From positions 3,472,001-3,536,000 of the forward strand of contig NZ_CP025581.1 of NCBI RefSeq assembly GCF_002865585.1: DNA of 64,000 bases, given 5' to 3'. The notes under the pieces were generated by a model that searched no databases, was not told the origin of the DNA, and was given only the letters and a program-made list of their open reading frames with translations. A program made the translations under genes and the position numbers. Position 1 is the stretch's first letter. Each line of letters starts with the position of its first letter. Shown here piece after piece: positions 35,110 through 45,450 of the stretch. This DNA is from Nocardioides houyundeii (GTDB taxonomy: Bacteria > Actinomycetota > Actinomycetes > Propionibacteriales > Nocardioidaceae).

Positions 35110-35301
35110 ATGGACATGCGCCTTGAGTGCTACCTCTCGCCCCAGAAGCTTGCCGAGCTGATGGACATCCCCGTCGCGACTATCTATCGGTGGCGATCAG
35201 CCGGTGGCGGGCCGCGCGGGCATCGCGTCGGCAAGCACGTTCGCTACCGCATGTCGGACGTGCACCTGTGGCTCGATGCCTGCGCAGACAAGGCCCCGTG
35301 A
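35110..35301 (+). CDS. Excisionase/AlpA-like DNA-binding protein
   Basis: 63 residues from ATG 35110 behind AAGAAGG; a longer frame to 35017 covers the operator region. The MerR-like HTH_17 fold is clear: CYLSPQKLAELMDIPVATIYRWRSAGGGPRGHRVGKHVRYRMSDVHLWLDA. Proteins of this type serve as excisionases or as AlpA-like activators in integrative elements. First gene of the rightward early operon. Confidence 0.85.
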   Translation: MDMRLECYLSPQKLAELMDIPVATIYRWRSAGGGPRGHRVGKHVRYRMSDVHLWLDACADKAP

Positions 35302-35329
35302 CGTTCCGCCTACTAACAGGGGGCGGAGA

Positions 35330-36364
35330 GTGCAAGAAGGTCACGACCTTGGGCGATTCGGGGTTGACACCATCAGGTTGAGAGGACGCGTCGCGCCGGA
35401 CACCCAAGGCCCCGAGGCCCAGAGAATCCGCCGTCGCCTGAATCAAGCGACTGGCGAGGTAGAGGACTCTGTGACGAGTGAACTGTTGGTCGGAAACGGG
35501 TCGCCCGTCCAGATCGAGTTTTGGCGGACCGGCACGCCTGAGGTCACCATGGAACTCTCGCTCCCCACAGTGCTGCGGGGCAACAACTTCCAGCCTGCGG
35601 CGCCTGCCGAGGTCATTGGGGCGGTTCAAGACGCCTACGACCACGTGAATCGACTTGCGCCTTGGCTGTGCCCGATCGAGGAGCTGACGGTCGCGCGAAT
35701 CGACCTTGCGCGGGACTTCAGCCAGGTGGCGGATGCACCCGGCCACCTGGCTCGTCTTGCCGAACGACCTGGAAAGCGGATGCGGACGGTGGCCTACTAC
35801 TCCAACACCGGAGTCGGCGTGGAGACCGTGATCCGTTACACCGATCGACACGTGGGCCGGCTGTACGACCGGGCTGCCATGTACGCCGCGGGTGTCTCTA
35901 CGGCGCAGGGTCAACGTACGGCTGACGACCTGCGCGATCTTGCTCGTGCCGAGCGTGGCGTGGTGCGCTTCGAGCTCCAACTTCGCTCGAAGGCCGCGGA
36001 AGGCCATGGGATCAAGACACTGCACGACGTCTGTGTCGCCCCGCTTCCGGATATCGCGCACAACTACTTCCAAGACCGCTGCCGGTTCGACGCTGTAGTC
36101 GCTGGCGGGGAGTGGAAAATCAAGGAGGCCGTGGCCCAAGCAAGGAGGCACGGCATCAAGATCACTGCCCCGCTAGGGCAACTGATGCTCGACGCCCTCA
36201 ACGAGCCGCCAGAGTGCAGTGCTGGCACCTTGAAGAAGTACCGAGCACTGGCCAATAAGCTCGGAGTCGCGCCGGTGGATCTTCTAAACACCGAGCCCCG
36301 ACCTCCCATGCGGCTCGACTTCAACCACGGCCTTCTGGTCCCCGGGGCCGCGGAAGCCGCCTGA
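35330..36364 (+). CDS. Phage/plasmid replication-initiator-like protein
   Basis: About 344 residues from GTG 35330 (GGCGGAGA directly upstream), 28 bp after the excisionase-like gene. Features resemble filamentous-phage gpII/X-like rolling-circle initiators: GVDTIRLRGRV at the start, ELTVARIDLARDF near residue 120, VIRYTDRHVGRLYDRAAMYA mid-protein, and GVVRFELQLRSKA. I cannot identify the nicking Tyr or a HUH motif with certainty. In this place, after the excisionase gene, a replication protein is expected in AICE or satellite elements. A transposition or other role cannot be excluded. Confidence 0.58.
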   Translation: MQEGHDLGRFGVDTIRLRGRVAPDTQGPEAQRIRRRLNQATGEVEDSVTSELLVGNGSPVQIEFWRTGTPEVTMELSLPTVLRGNNFQPAAPAEVIGAVQDAYDHVNRLAPWLCPIEELTVARIDLARDFSQVADAPGHLARLAERPGKRMRTVAYYSNTGVGVETVIRYTDRHVGRLYDRAAMYAAGVSTAQGQRTADDLRDLARAERGVVRFELQLRSKAAEGHGIKTLHDVCVAPLPDIAHNYFQDRCRFDAVVAGGEWKIKEAVAQARRHGIKITAPLGQLMLDALNEPPECSAGTLKKYRALANKLGVAPVDLLNTEPRPPMRLDFNHGLLVPGAAEAA

Positions 36365-36595
36365 ACGGGCTTGACTCCGCATCATCACCGCGCGGCTACG
36401 GGGGGCCTGCCAGTGGTCTGCGGCATGGTGTCCCTATGACACGCGGACCTACCGTGGCTGGTATCAGTCGAGTGAGCGCTCTCCGGGCAGTTGTGGAAGG
36501 AGCGCAGGGGAGCGATTCATGAGCGTCTTCTGGGAGAAGGGATGGTCTGCTGAACACCTGGAGGCGTGACCTCCTGGGGGCGAGGTCCAGATTCC

Positions 36596-36623
36596 TGTAC
36601 AGCAAACGACCGGTTGCCGTACA
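36596..36623. repeat. 28-bp dyad just upstream of the serine recombinase gene
   Basis: TGTACAGCAA and TTGCCGTACA flank an 8-nt core (ACGACCGG); 11 of 14 symmetric pairs match. It ends 9 bp before ATG 36633. The size and near-symmetry fit a resolvase/invertase crossover site or an autoregulatory operator. The rest of the 268-bp gap 36365-36632 holds nothing recognised. Confidence 0.5.
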
Positions 36624-36632
36624 CCTTCAGCC

Positions 36633-37334
36633 ATGAGTCGCAAGAAGAAGCAGGCCGGGGACCCGGCCGTCGTCGTCGCCTACCTCCGCGTGTCCACCGA
36701 TGAGCAAGCCGCATCCGGCGCCGGAATCGAAGCCCAGCGGGCGGCGATCGACGCCGCAGTGGAGCATCGAGGATGGGTCCTCCTAGATACCTTCACAGAC
36801 GCTGGGGTGTCGGGGAAGAGCATCATCGGGCGCCCGGCGCTTGCGGACGCGCTGGCAACGGTTGAGTCAGGCGCCGCCGGCACCCTCATGGTCGCCAAAC
36901 TCGATCGGTTGTCGCGCTCCCTGCTGGACTTCGCCTCGCTCATGAAGCGGGCACAAGACCGCGGTTGGAACCTCGTCGCGCTCGACCTCGGGATCGACCT
37001 CTCAACGCCGGCGGGCGAGTTCCTTGCTTCCGTCATGGCGTCGGCTGCGCAGTGGGAGCGCCGCATCATCAGCCAGCGCACCAAGGACGCTCTCGCCGCC
37101 AAGCGTGCCTCCGGAACGCGGCTGGGCCGCCCGTCCACTCTGCCAGCCCCGGTCAGGCAGCGGATACGCCTAGAACGAGCGAAGGGCAGATCGCTTCGCC
37201 AGATTGCCCGAGGCCTGAACGACGACAGGGTCGCAACGGGGCAGGGCGGGCGGATGTGGCACGCATCCAGCGTCCGTGCGGTGCTCCCGCCGCAAGGATC
37301 AGTCGAGGTGGTCGCGAGCTCTAGCCAGTGCTGA
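36633..37334 (+). CDS. Serine recombinase (resolvase/invertase family)
   Basis: 233 residues. The catalytic Ser21 is in VAYLRVSTDEQAASGAG; further motifs are AGVSGKSIIGRPALADALA, LMVAKLDRLSRSLLDF, and AGEFLASVMASAAQWERRIISQRTKDALAAKRASG. A C-terminal HTH (GRSLRQIARGLNDDRV...WHASSVRAVL) binds DNA. It is the size of small resolvases or invertases, not of large phage integrases. It converges on the MBL-fold gene and overlaps it by 14 bp. It may resolve multimers of, or invert, a segment in the element. Confidence 0.9.
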   Translation: MSRKKKQAGDPAVVVAYLRVSTDEQAASGAGIEAQRAAIDAAVEHRGWVLLDTFTDAGVSGKSIIGRPALADALATVESGAAGTLMVAKLDRLSRSLLDFASLMKRAQDRGWNLVALDLGIDLSTPAGEFLASVMASAAQWERRIISQRTKDALAAKRASGTRLGRPSTLPAPVRQRIRLERAKGRSLRQIARGLNDDRVATGQGGRMWHASSVRAVLPPQGSVEVVASSSQC

Positions 37335-38565
37335 GGGTCCAGGTGTCGCTAAACCTTGATCCAGGCTCGTCAGTCACCTGCACCAGCGACCAACCCGACG
37401 CTGCGACATCCCGCTGCAAGCTCAGGGCCGGGAGAGGCCATCCTTTGAAGCCCGGAACCCCTGGGACCACGACGTTTGCGCCAGCTCCAAGCCATCGTCG
37501 AAGGTCGGGCGACCAGTTCCCTCCTGAGCCGTGGTGCGGGGCCTGAAGAGTGCCGAGAGAGCCCAGCCAGGACCCGTAATGAGCAGTTACTTCGTCTCGG
37601 ATGCTCGATTGCCCGAGGCAGGCGTCGCCAGTGTGTAGCCAATCAGCATGTGAGCCCCAAGGAGAGCCTTCGCGAAGATCGGCCAGGGTGCTGTCGTCCC
37701 AAAGATCGTGCCACCACCGCGAGCGCCACCTTCGCTGTGACCCGTACGGCCCGCTGTAGAGCAGCAGTGATGTCCAGTTCTGGTCAGAGGGCAGGCCAGC
37801 GGCACGAAGAGCAGCGAGATAGGCCTGCCGAATATCTGTTCGCTGCTTGCGCGTGCCTACAAGGGACGTGAACTCCTGCGGATCCGCCAACCGCTTCTCC
37901 ACAGCGTCTTCGCTGACCTGCCAGAGCTTCGCCAGCTCGGTGACGAACCTCGGTCGTTCATCCCGCAGGACGGCAGGAACGTAGGGGGCGAGGATCCAGA
38001 TGGGCCTTCCTCCGGAGAGCAGTTTGACGGTGGCGTCTGCTCCAGACTTCTCGTGCACGCCCGCGCCGAACTCCGGCGCAATGCCGGGGAGGTCGTCCAC
38101 CGTTTCGACCGGCGCCTCTGGTGGGGGAACGAGCGGGTCCCCGCCCGGCTCCACCAGAATGACGGTGCCAGCCAACCCGCTCAATACCGTAGCCGGATCT
38201 GCGGCGAGGCTCACGGCGAAGTAGCTCGGGCTCGGATGCGTGACCAGTTGCGCTAGGCGCTCCCAAGGTTCGAGGAGGGGTGCCACGATCCGACGCACCT
38301 CGAACACGTTCGCCAGGGTTGGGAGCCCTTTGACGTGATCCTCGTGGAAGTGGCTGATGTAGTGCACGTCCAGCCTGGGTGGCACGCTGATAGTCGCGAG
38401 CCGTGTAGCAGCTTCGCCGATCTCCTCATCGATGAGACGGCGTGCCCGATAGGTACCGCTGTCGTAGGACCAAGCAAACGCGGGCGTTCCCTCGACTGCA
38501 ATCCGACCCACGTGGAAGCCTCCATGCCCGGCAGCGAACTGGGTCTGCTGGACTCGGTACTTCAC
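37321..38565 (-). CDS. Metallo-beta-lactamase-fold hydrolase coupled to the R-M gene
   Basis: 414 residues from GTG 38565, which shares one base with the stop of the R-M gene (TAGTG), so it is translated by coupling. The metal motif SHFHEDH at residues 71-77 (His72, His74, Asp76, His77) is complete. Later ligands may be Asp in LHTGDACLG (~340) and His in QAPHHGSGG (~365). This resembles the ComEC-type MBL domain, whose members cut nucleic acids or nucleotides. No membrane helix is present. Given its place it is likely part of the defence unit, as effector or accessory nuclease; substrate unknown. Confidence 0.8.
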   Translation of the reverse strand: MKYRVQQTQFAAGHGGFHVGRIAVEGTPAFAWSYDSGTYRARRLIDEEIGEAATRLATISVPPRLDVHYISHFHEDHVKGLPTLANVFEVRRIVAPLLEPWERLAQLVTHPSPSYFAVSLAADPATVLSGLAGTVILVEPGGDPLVPPPEAPVETVDDLPGIAPEFGAGVHEKSGADATVKLLSGGRPIWILAPYVPAVLRDERPRFVTELAKLWQVSEDAVEKRLADPQEFTSLVGTRKQRTDIRQAYLAALRAAGLPSDQNWTSLLLYSGPYGSQRRWRSRWWHDLWDDSTLADLREGSPWGSHADWLHTGDACLGQSSIRDEVTAHYGSWLGSLGTLQAPHHGSGGNWSPDLRRWLGAGANVVVPGVPGFKGWPLPALSLQRDVAASGWSLVQVTDEPGSRFSDTWTLSTG

Positions 38566-41500
38566 TAAGCCTCGCCGATCGTGAGTTTGGGCAAGTCGTC
38601 CACGATCCTCATCGTCAGCACAGACACTTGGACCACACGCGCGAGCAAGTCGAGGATGTAGCGGGGGTCGCCGATCTCGCGGGACCAGTCATTAGGGTCG
38701 TTGAGGATGCCAGATGCTTTGTCGGTCTTGATCACGTAGCGGTCGATGATCCACTCGAGTGCCGACCGGGAACCGAGCTGGTAGCGATACGCCTCTGCGG
38801 GAATCGCACCCACGGTCAGTCGGTCGTTGTAGTGCAGGACCGTCCTGTCCTTGCCCTTGTCACCGAACCGCATCTTCTTGGTGCCTACGGCGAAGTATGC
38901 GAACGGGTCGCCGGCCGGCTCGACGTCCGCCAGCGGGACGTGCGCCTGGCCGGTCGAGACGACCAATGGGTACGGCGCCACCGACTCGTAGCCGATGTGC
39001 AACTCGCTCAGCGCCCGGCCCGCGTCGGCGAACGCGCGCGCATCTGAGGCCGTAGAAACCAGCGGCACGCGGGGCAACATCTTCTTCAGGTCCGCGGCGT
39101 ATCGCTCGCGATAGTCGGCGGAGTGCAGCAGGCCGTAGACGTAGAAGAACACGTCATCCTTCGTCCACTCGGCCCCATACGCTGTACGCCATTTCATGAG
39201 GGCGGCATCGTCGATGTTGTCGATACGGCGATAGCCGTCGATCACCTCGCCGTCCTTCGAGCCCAGGTCAAGGGTGCCTTCCTGGGCGAGCGGTTCCCAG
39301 CTCCAGCGGGGGAAGAAGCGACCCCCGGAGCCCGCCCCAGTCACGTGCAGGTCCGGAATGACGTCGAGCATCAGAACACTGAATGGGTGTGCGGAACTCG
39401 CGCCCACGCTATAGAACCCGACGTTGCGGTGCTTGTGCGTGGGGAACAGAGCAGGCACGGACGCCACTCGGTTGTTCAGCACGTGGTCGAGGTAAAGGTA
39501 TTGGCGAGCGAAAGGCCGGTACTGAGCCAGACGGACTGAGGAGCTCGCCCATTCGAGCTGTCTTCCTCGTTCCATGTGCTTGCGGATATCGCCCCCCCCA
39601 ACTTCCACGAGCCAAATCGACGGCTGCGTCCCATGACTTAGAGCGTCGCGTCTCTTCGTAGTAGTCGATGTGCCGTGCAACTCTGCTCCGCAGAGCGTCA
39701 CGTGAGCTCGCGTACACCCATGCATCTCGGTTAGTCCCGACCCCGAGTGTGCTTTCGCGGAACACGCCGCCACTGAGAGCGAGATAGGACTCGAAGTCGG
39801 CTCCACGCTGCTGAAGCCAGTCACCGTGCTCGTTGGGTGTGATGCTAACGGCTTCGAGACTCAGTATCCCGTGAGCGTCGGCGACTTTGGCTAGCTTCTC
39901 GTCGCGGGTGAGGGAGTCGCCAATGTCGATGTAACGCACGATGGCGGGGCCGTGGCTGTGCGGATTCTTGACTAGGACGGTGATCGCCACCGTGGCCCTA
40001 GACCCGCCACCAAAGACCTTGCCTCCCTCCCGGCGGCTCTGCTCACCAGCGGTGCGCTGGTTGCCACGCAGGTTGAACACGTGGATGGTCGAGAACTCAT
40101 CGGCGAGAGCGAGCCGCATACCGTCGGCCGTGTTGGCGTCAAGCCAGCCGCCGTTGGTGACGAACGCGATCACCCCGCGGTCCTTAATCCGCAGGGAGGC
40201 CCACTTGATAGCGCGGATGTAGGAGTCATAAAGCTTGTAGAGCATGTTGGCGCTCGATCGGGCGGCGTACGTCTCGCGGATGGCGGCGTCGATGGTCGGG
40301 TAGGAGGCGTTCGCGTTGTCGTCGTTCGCGCTGTCCTGGCCGACGGAGTAGGGAGGGTTGCCGACGATTACTGTGATCGGGAGTGCGCGCTGGCGGGTTA
40401 TGCGTTCGTTGTTCTCGGGAAAGATGTCCAGGTCGTCGCGGTCGCCGTCCTCGTAGGACTGGAAGGTGTCCGTAAGCACGAGCCCCGGGAAAGGTTCATA
40501 GACGCCCGGTGCGGCGCCGTCGTCGTTAGCGAGGGCGGCGTACGTGGTCTCGATGTTGACGGCCGCGATGTAGTAGGCCAGGAGCAGCATCTCATTCGCG
40601 TGCAGTTCCGAGGCGTACTTGCGAGCCAGGTCGTGCGGCTCGATCAGGCCGGACGCGAGTAGGCGGGTGATGAAGGTGCCGGTGCCGGTGAACCCGTCGA
40701 GGACGTGCACGCCCTCGTCGGTGAGGCCCTGTCCGAACTCGGCGCGCAACACTTCGTCAGCGGAGCGAAGGATGAAGTCCACGATCTCGACCGGGGTGTA
40801 GACGATCCCGAGGCGGTCGACGGTGCGCTTGAACGCGGTGGCGAAGAACTTGTCGTAGAGCTCCACGATGATTCGCTGCTTGCCCTCCGCGTCCTGGACG
40901 CCCTCAACACGGCGGCGAACAGACGCATAGAAGGAGTCGAGCGACGCCTGCTCGGAGGTGAGGTTGTGCCCCTCGAGCGAGGCGAGCATCAGTTCCATGG
41001 TGTGGGCGACGGGATTGTGGGCTCTGAAGTCGTAGCCGTCGAAGAGCGCCTCGAAGACGGGTGCAGTGATGAGGTGCTGAGCGAGCATCTCGATCGCCTC
41101 GGCGCGGGTAATCGACTCGTTGAGGTTGCCGCGCAGGCCGGCGAGGAACGCCTCGAACTCCTTGGCCGGGGCCGAGTCCGGATCGGACAGGAGTCCGTTG
41201 ATGCGGATGATGTGGGCGTGCGCGATGTCCGCGACGTCCTTGGCCCAGGTCTCCCAGTACTTCCGCTCGCCGACCTTCTGCACAATCTTGGCGTACATCG
41301 CGTCGCGGAAGCCGTCGAACCGGTAGTCCAGGGCCAGCTGCTCGGACTCGGGCCCGTCGTCTGAGTCCGGCTTGTCGCGGCCGGGGGTGACGTCGATGAT
41401 CCGGAGCCGGTCGGGCTTGCGCCTATTGAGCTCGATCTGGTTGATCATCGCGTGGAACCGCTCGTCGTGTGAGCGCAGTGCCTGCAGCACCTGCCACACG

Positions 41501-43350
41501 ACCTTGTAGCGGTCGTTGTCCCGCAGCGCGTCCTCGGGCGACAGTCCGGAGGGGACCACGATTGGCAGCACGATGTAGCCCAACTGCTTGCCGGGCGCCT
41601 TGCGCATTACCCGGCCCACGGACTGCACCACGTCTACCTGGGAGCCGCGCGGGGTCAGGAACAGCACGGCATCCAAGGCGGGGACGTCCACGCCCTCTGA
41701 GAGGCAGCGGGCGTTGGTCAGGACCCGGCAGGTGTCGTCCGGTGTTTTGGCCTTGAGCCAGGCGAGGTGAGTGTTGCGTTCGTGGATGCCCATGGTCCCG
41801 TCCACGTGGGCGGCCTCCACCCGCAGTTCGCCGTGCGCGTCGTCCTCGTCCTGCCGGGCGCGGTCCACCATGACCGGGAACGACTCGGACGCCTGCTTGG
41901 AAGCCTTGATGTCCTTCGCGAACGCCACCGCGCGGCGCATCGGCTGACCGTCGTCGCCGTCAAGGTCGTCGGTGCCGAAGTTCTTGCGCAGTCCGTTCCA
42001 ACATCCGATTAGCTTGGCGGCGTCGCCGAGAGCGATCTCACCCGACTGGGCCATCGCGGACTGGAAGTTCTCGGCCACGTAGGTCTCGTCCACAGACAGT
42101 ACGAGCACCTTATAGTCGGTGAGCAGATCGGCCTCGACCGCGTCGCCGAACCCGAGGCGGTGCAGCTCCCGGCCGTAGATGTCGGCGTTGCCCATGTCCG
42201 CCAGCACGGCTTCGGCGTCGGTGGCCTTGCGGCGGACGTCGTCACCGAACACCCGTGGGGTGGCCGTCATATACAGGCGCCGGTCGGCCTTGAGGTATTC
42301 GCCGTCGTGGACCTTCACGAAGTGCGACTCGTCCTGTCCCGCGAGCGTCACGCCGGTCGTGCGGTGCGCCTCGTCGCAGATCACCAGGTCGAACGCACCC
42401 ACGCCGAGCTTCTGCGCGTTCACGACCACATCGATGGACTGGTAGGTCGCGAAGACAACCGTCATCCGAGGGGAGGCGTACTTTCCGGTCGCTATGCGGG
42501 CCGCGAGAGTCGCGGCGTCGGTGGTCGCCGGCTCCGTGAGGTCCACCGTGGACAGGTCCGTGTCGTCGGAGTTCTTGCGGCCTACCCGGACATCGGAGCA
42601 GACCGCAAACGGGCGAATCTCCACCTCGCGGTTGACCATCCACTCCCGCAGCGACTGCGACATCAGCTGGATGGACGGGACCAGAAACAGCACGCTGCCG
42701 CCCTCGCCGACGAGGTCCTCCGCGATCCGCAACGAGGTGAAGGTCTTGCCGGTGCCACACGCCATGATCAGTTTGCCGCGGTCGGTGTCGGCGAGACCGG
42801 CGCGCACGTCCTCGAGTGCTGCGTTCTGGTGCGGACGGAGCTTCTTCGGCCCGGTCGTCGGTAGCACGTCGGGGGTGGACCACGAGTAGTCCGACCAGTC
42901 GATGCCGGCGTCCTCGAAGTAGCCCATGCCTACTCGCTGCACCGGAACCAGTTGGCCCTCGAGTGTGTCGTCAGCGTTCTTCGACCACCCCTTAGCGGTG
43001 TCGAAGATGTAGCGGGCACTGAACTCCGCCTTCGACGATGCTGATAGGAAGGAGTCGATGTCGCCCTTCGCGACCGTGCCGCCCGCGCCGTAGAACTTGC
43101 ACTGGATCGCGGCGTAGGTGTCGGACTCGCGCACCTTAGCGACCAGGTCGATGCCCGTGTCAGGTCGGTTACCGCGCAACGGCCAGTCCGTCCACGTCCA
43201 GACGTCCTCGAACTTCGCCGTCCACTCGGGGTCCGTGCGTAGGAACGACTGCACCAATCGCTCGAACTTGTCCCCCTTGTCACGCTGATCGAGGGCAGAG
43301 GCCCGGAGCTCCCCAAGGACTTCATGGATCGTCACGGACATGGGATGCAT
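38565..43350 (-). CDS. Type ISP single-chain restriction-modification enzyme, off-frame at a G8 tract
   Basis: Corrected for one base, 1594 residues, the length of LlaGI/LlaBIII-type enzymes. N-terminal Mrr-like nuclease (Asp68, Gln83-x-Lys85 in IQCKF), SF2 helicase/translocase (ACGTGKT ~197, DEAH 326, TATP ~362, QSVGRVMRK), gamma-class N6-adenine methylase (VLDGFTGTGTF ~883, NPPY ~998), then a target-recognition domain. The C8 run at 39592-39599 (G8 in the coding strand) shifts the frame: as read, the protein ends at 39409 with 1313 residues and no complete recognition domain; with seven G it reads SWGGDIRKHMERGRQLEW into the rest. ATG 43341 is an alternative start. It may be phase-variable or an assembly error. 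Confidence 0.9.
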
Positions 43351-43701
43351 CTTGCCCTGCTGGCGTTGCCCAGCGCAGCAGAGCCCAGGACTTGCGCACG
43401 CAAGCCCCGGTCTGCCGGACTGCCGGACTGCGGTGACTGGGTAGCGGCCACAACCTGGGTCATCAGAGGATGCCTACCGAAGCGGCGGCGCCCACCGGCC
43501 CGTCTGTGTCACTCGTACTGTGCTCCTTAGGGCTAGAGCGCGTAACTCCTTACGAGTGCATCTCGATAGTTGGTGCGACCTAACGTCGGTACGCGATCCT
43601 TAGGACTTGGGACGTAGGACCTTCTAACTCTTGGGTCGATGTAAGGCCCGTCCGAAGATGACAAGAGTGTAAGTTAGGTCAACCTGCGATACTCTTAACG
43701 A
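43351..43701. promoter_or_regulatory. Divergent promoter region of R-M and fic genes with ACTC-N5-GAGT dyads
   Basis: 351 bp without a gene, AT-richer than its surroundings. The 13-bp dyad ACTC-CTTAC-GAGT occurs at 43545-43557 and ACTC-TTAAC-GAGT at 43691-43703, the latter overlapping the fic GTG start. ACCTAAC (~43579) and GTTAGGT (~43674) form a further inverted pair. A TACTCT box lies 6 nt before the GTG. Confidence 0.5.
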
Positions 43702-44874
43702 GTGGACGTGGATGCGCTTCGATCAAGCCCAGTAGGCCGGCTGGTGCCGATCAACGGGCATGACGAGCAAGGCAAGGAGTTCTCCTATTTTGCGTTCCTC
43801 CCCGACCCCCTACCCAGCGAGATTGTGCTGTCGTCCGCAACATGGACGAAGGTGGCTGAGGCGTCGGAAGCACTGGGGCGGCTGCATCAGGCCTGTGCTC
43901 CGTTGCCGAACCCCGGCCTCCTCATCGCTCCAGCGCTGGTGAAGGAAGCAGTCGATACGTCAGCCCTCGAAGGTACCTACGGGGCCGTGGCGGACGTATT
44001 GGAGGCGCGCCTGTCCGATACGCGTCCACGATCTGCAGAAATCGCGGAGATTCGTGCCTACGAGCGCGCCGCCTACTTGGCTTTCGACTGGGTCCGCGAG
44101 CGACCGATTACAGTGAGCCTGCTGGCTGACTTGCAGGGCATCTTGGCTGCCGAATCCAAGGAGCCCCAGCGCGATCCCGGCCAAGTGCGCCAACACCAGG
44201 TTGTGATTGGGCCTAAGCACGGGACTGTCTACGAGGCTAGATACATCCCGCCACCGCCCGACGACCGATTGCAAGCGGGTCTTGACCAATGGGAGCAGTG
44301 GCTAGAGCAGGACTTGCCCCTTCCGCCTGCCCTACGTGCTGCACTGGCGCACTACCAGTTCGAATCCCTCCACCCGTTTGGTGACGGCAACGGTCGCCTT
44401 GGGCGACTCGTGATCGTGTTGCAGTTGCTTCGTGCCGGGACCATCTCTGAGCCTGCCATCACCATCTCCCCCTGGCTGCGAAAGCGGCGCGACCAGTATC
44501 AAGCCCACCTACTCGACGTGAGTCGAACGGGCGATTGGGACCCTTGGGTGACATTCTTTTGCCAGGCTCTGTGTGAACAGGCGCGGGCGCATGTGGCTGT
44601 TGTCGAGACTCTGATGGGTTGGCTCGTCGAGACACGTCAGACTCTCTCGGAACGACACTGGACTGGAACAGTCGTCAGTATCGTGGAGGACTTGGTGGAC
44701 TGGCCCGTCATCACCTCGCCGTTCGTGCAACGGAAGTATGGCGTCAGCGCGCCCACGGCGAAGTCCGCGATCGACCGACTGTGCGAGATCGGAGTGCTCC
44801 ACGAGTTGACCGGTCGCACATACAACCGAAGCTTCGGAGCGCGGGCCGTGATGGACGCGGTCGAACGGCTGTAG
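43702..44874 (+). CDS. Fic-domain protein (N-terminally inhibited class)
   Basis: 390 residues from GTG 43702, apparently leaderless. The Fic core HPFGDGNGRLGR starts at His224 and is intact, so AMP transfer (or other nucleotide transfer) to a protein hydroxyl is expected. An inhibitory helix motif TSALEG at residues 86-91 fits (S/T)xxxE(G/N), with Glu90 blocking ATP binding in class II Fic proteins. The C-terminus (FVQRKYGVSAPTAKSAIDRLCEIGVLHELTGRTYNRSF, ~345-385) is a winged helix, so it may autoregulate through the dyad at its start. Divergent from the R-M gene inside the island, it may be a toxin-like defence or stability function. Confidence 0.9.
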   Translation: MDVDALRSSPVGRLVPINGHDEQGKEFSYFAFLPDPLPSEIVLSSATWTKVAEASEALGRLHQACAPLPNPGLLIAPALVKEAVDTSALEGTYGAVADVLEARLSDTRPRSAEIAEIRAYERAAYLAFDWVRERPITVSLLADLQGILAAESKEPQRDPGQVRQHQVVIGPKHGTVYEARYIPPPPDDRLQAGLDQWEQWLEQDLPLPPALRAALAHYQFESLHPFGDGNGRLGRLVIVLQLLRAGTISEPAITISPWLRKRRDQYQAHLLDVSRTGDWDPWVTFFCQALCEQARAHVAVVETLMGWLVETRQTLSERHWTGTVVSIVEDLVDWPVITSPFVQRKYGVSAPTAKSAIDRLCEIGVLHELTGRTYNRSFGARAVMDAVERL

Positions 44875-45450
44875 CAGTAGGTTGGCGGACTCACCTGATG
44901 ACCGAAGCAATGAACCTGGCTGCTGCCAATGATCGCTATGGCCGTCCCCTTGGTGTCGGCTCACCGCCTTCCCTCGGCCACGCCGTGGAAAGCGCGTGCC
45001 AACTGCGACGACCTATTGAGCGATCTCTCTAACTTCCGCCAACGCCCCGGTGTTGCGTGCCCAGCGACGCCGATGCAGGCAATCCAGGGGCTCCACGAGT
45101 GCCCCGTCGAGGGCCCTTGGAACGATCGCCGGTCAGACCCAGATCGGCAGACACCCGGGCAGCGACTGTAGATACAGGGTCGTGTTGGAAGTTGCATACA
45201 CGGCGCCGTCGAACTGCTCGTGTGGGACGCAAGCCAGAAAGAGCGACTCTCCTTGCTCGCCGTTCCGGCGCGTGGCGCTCTTTGGGTTCTTTGGGTAGCT
45301 ACGCGCGCGGGCGGGGCAGATCCATCACCTACTCACCGCAAATGACGATAGACGACGGGAATCAACGAAGCCAGAGATGCGGCATCCCGGCTCGCAAAGC
45401 GGGGCTGACCTGCAAGGACGACGCCGAACGCAAAGTTTCGAAAAGCAGGC
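44875..45450. other. Gene-poor right end of the element
   Basis: 576 bp between fic and attR without a gene I can support. The minus strand has a short open stretch ending near 45134 (…ATSNTTLYLQSLPGC…) with no start codon, possibly a gene remnant. AAAGAGCG / CGCTCTTT around 45238-45275 form a loose hairpin. Confidence 0.5.

Noticed and set aside
45029..45300. Short open frames at the right end of the element
   Set aside because: No start with a ribosome site, no recognisable motif, codon use unlike neighbours.
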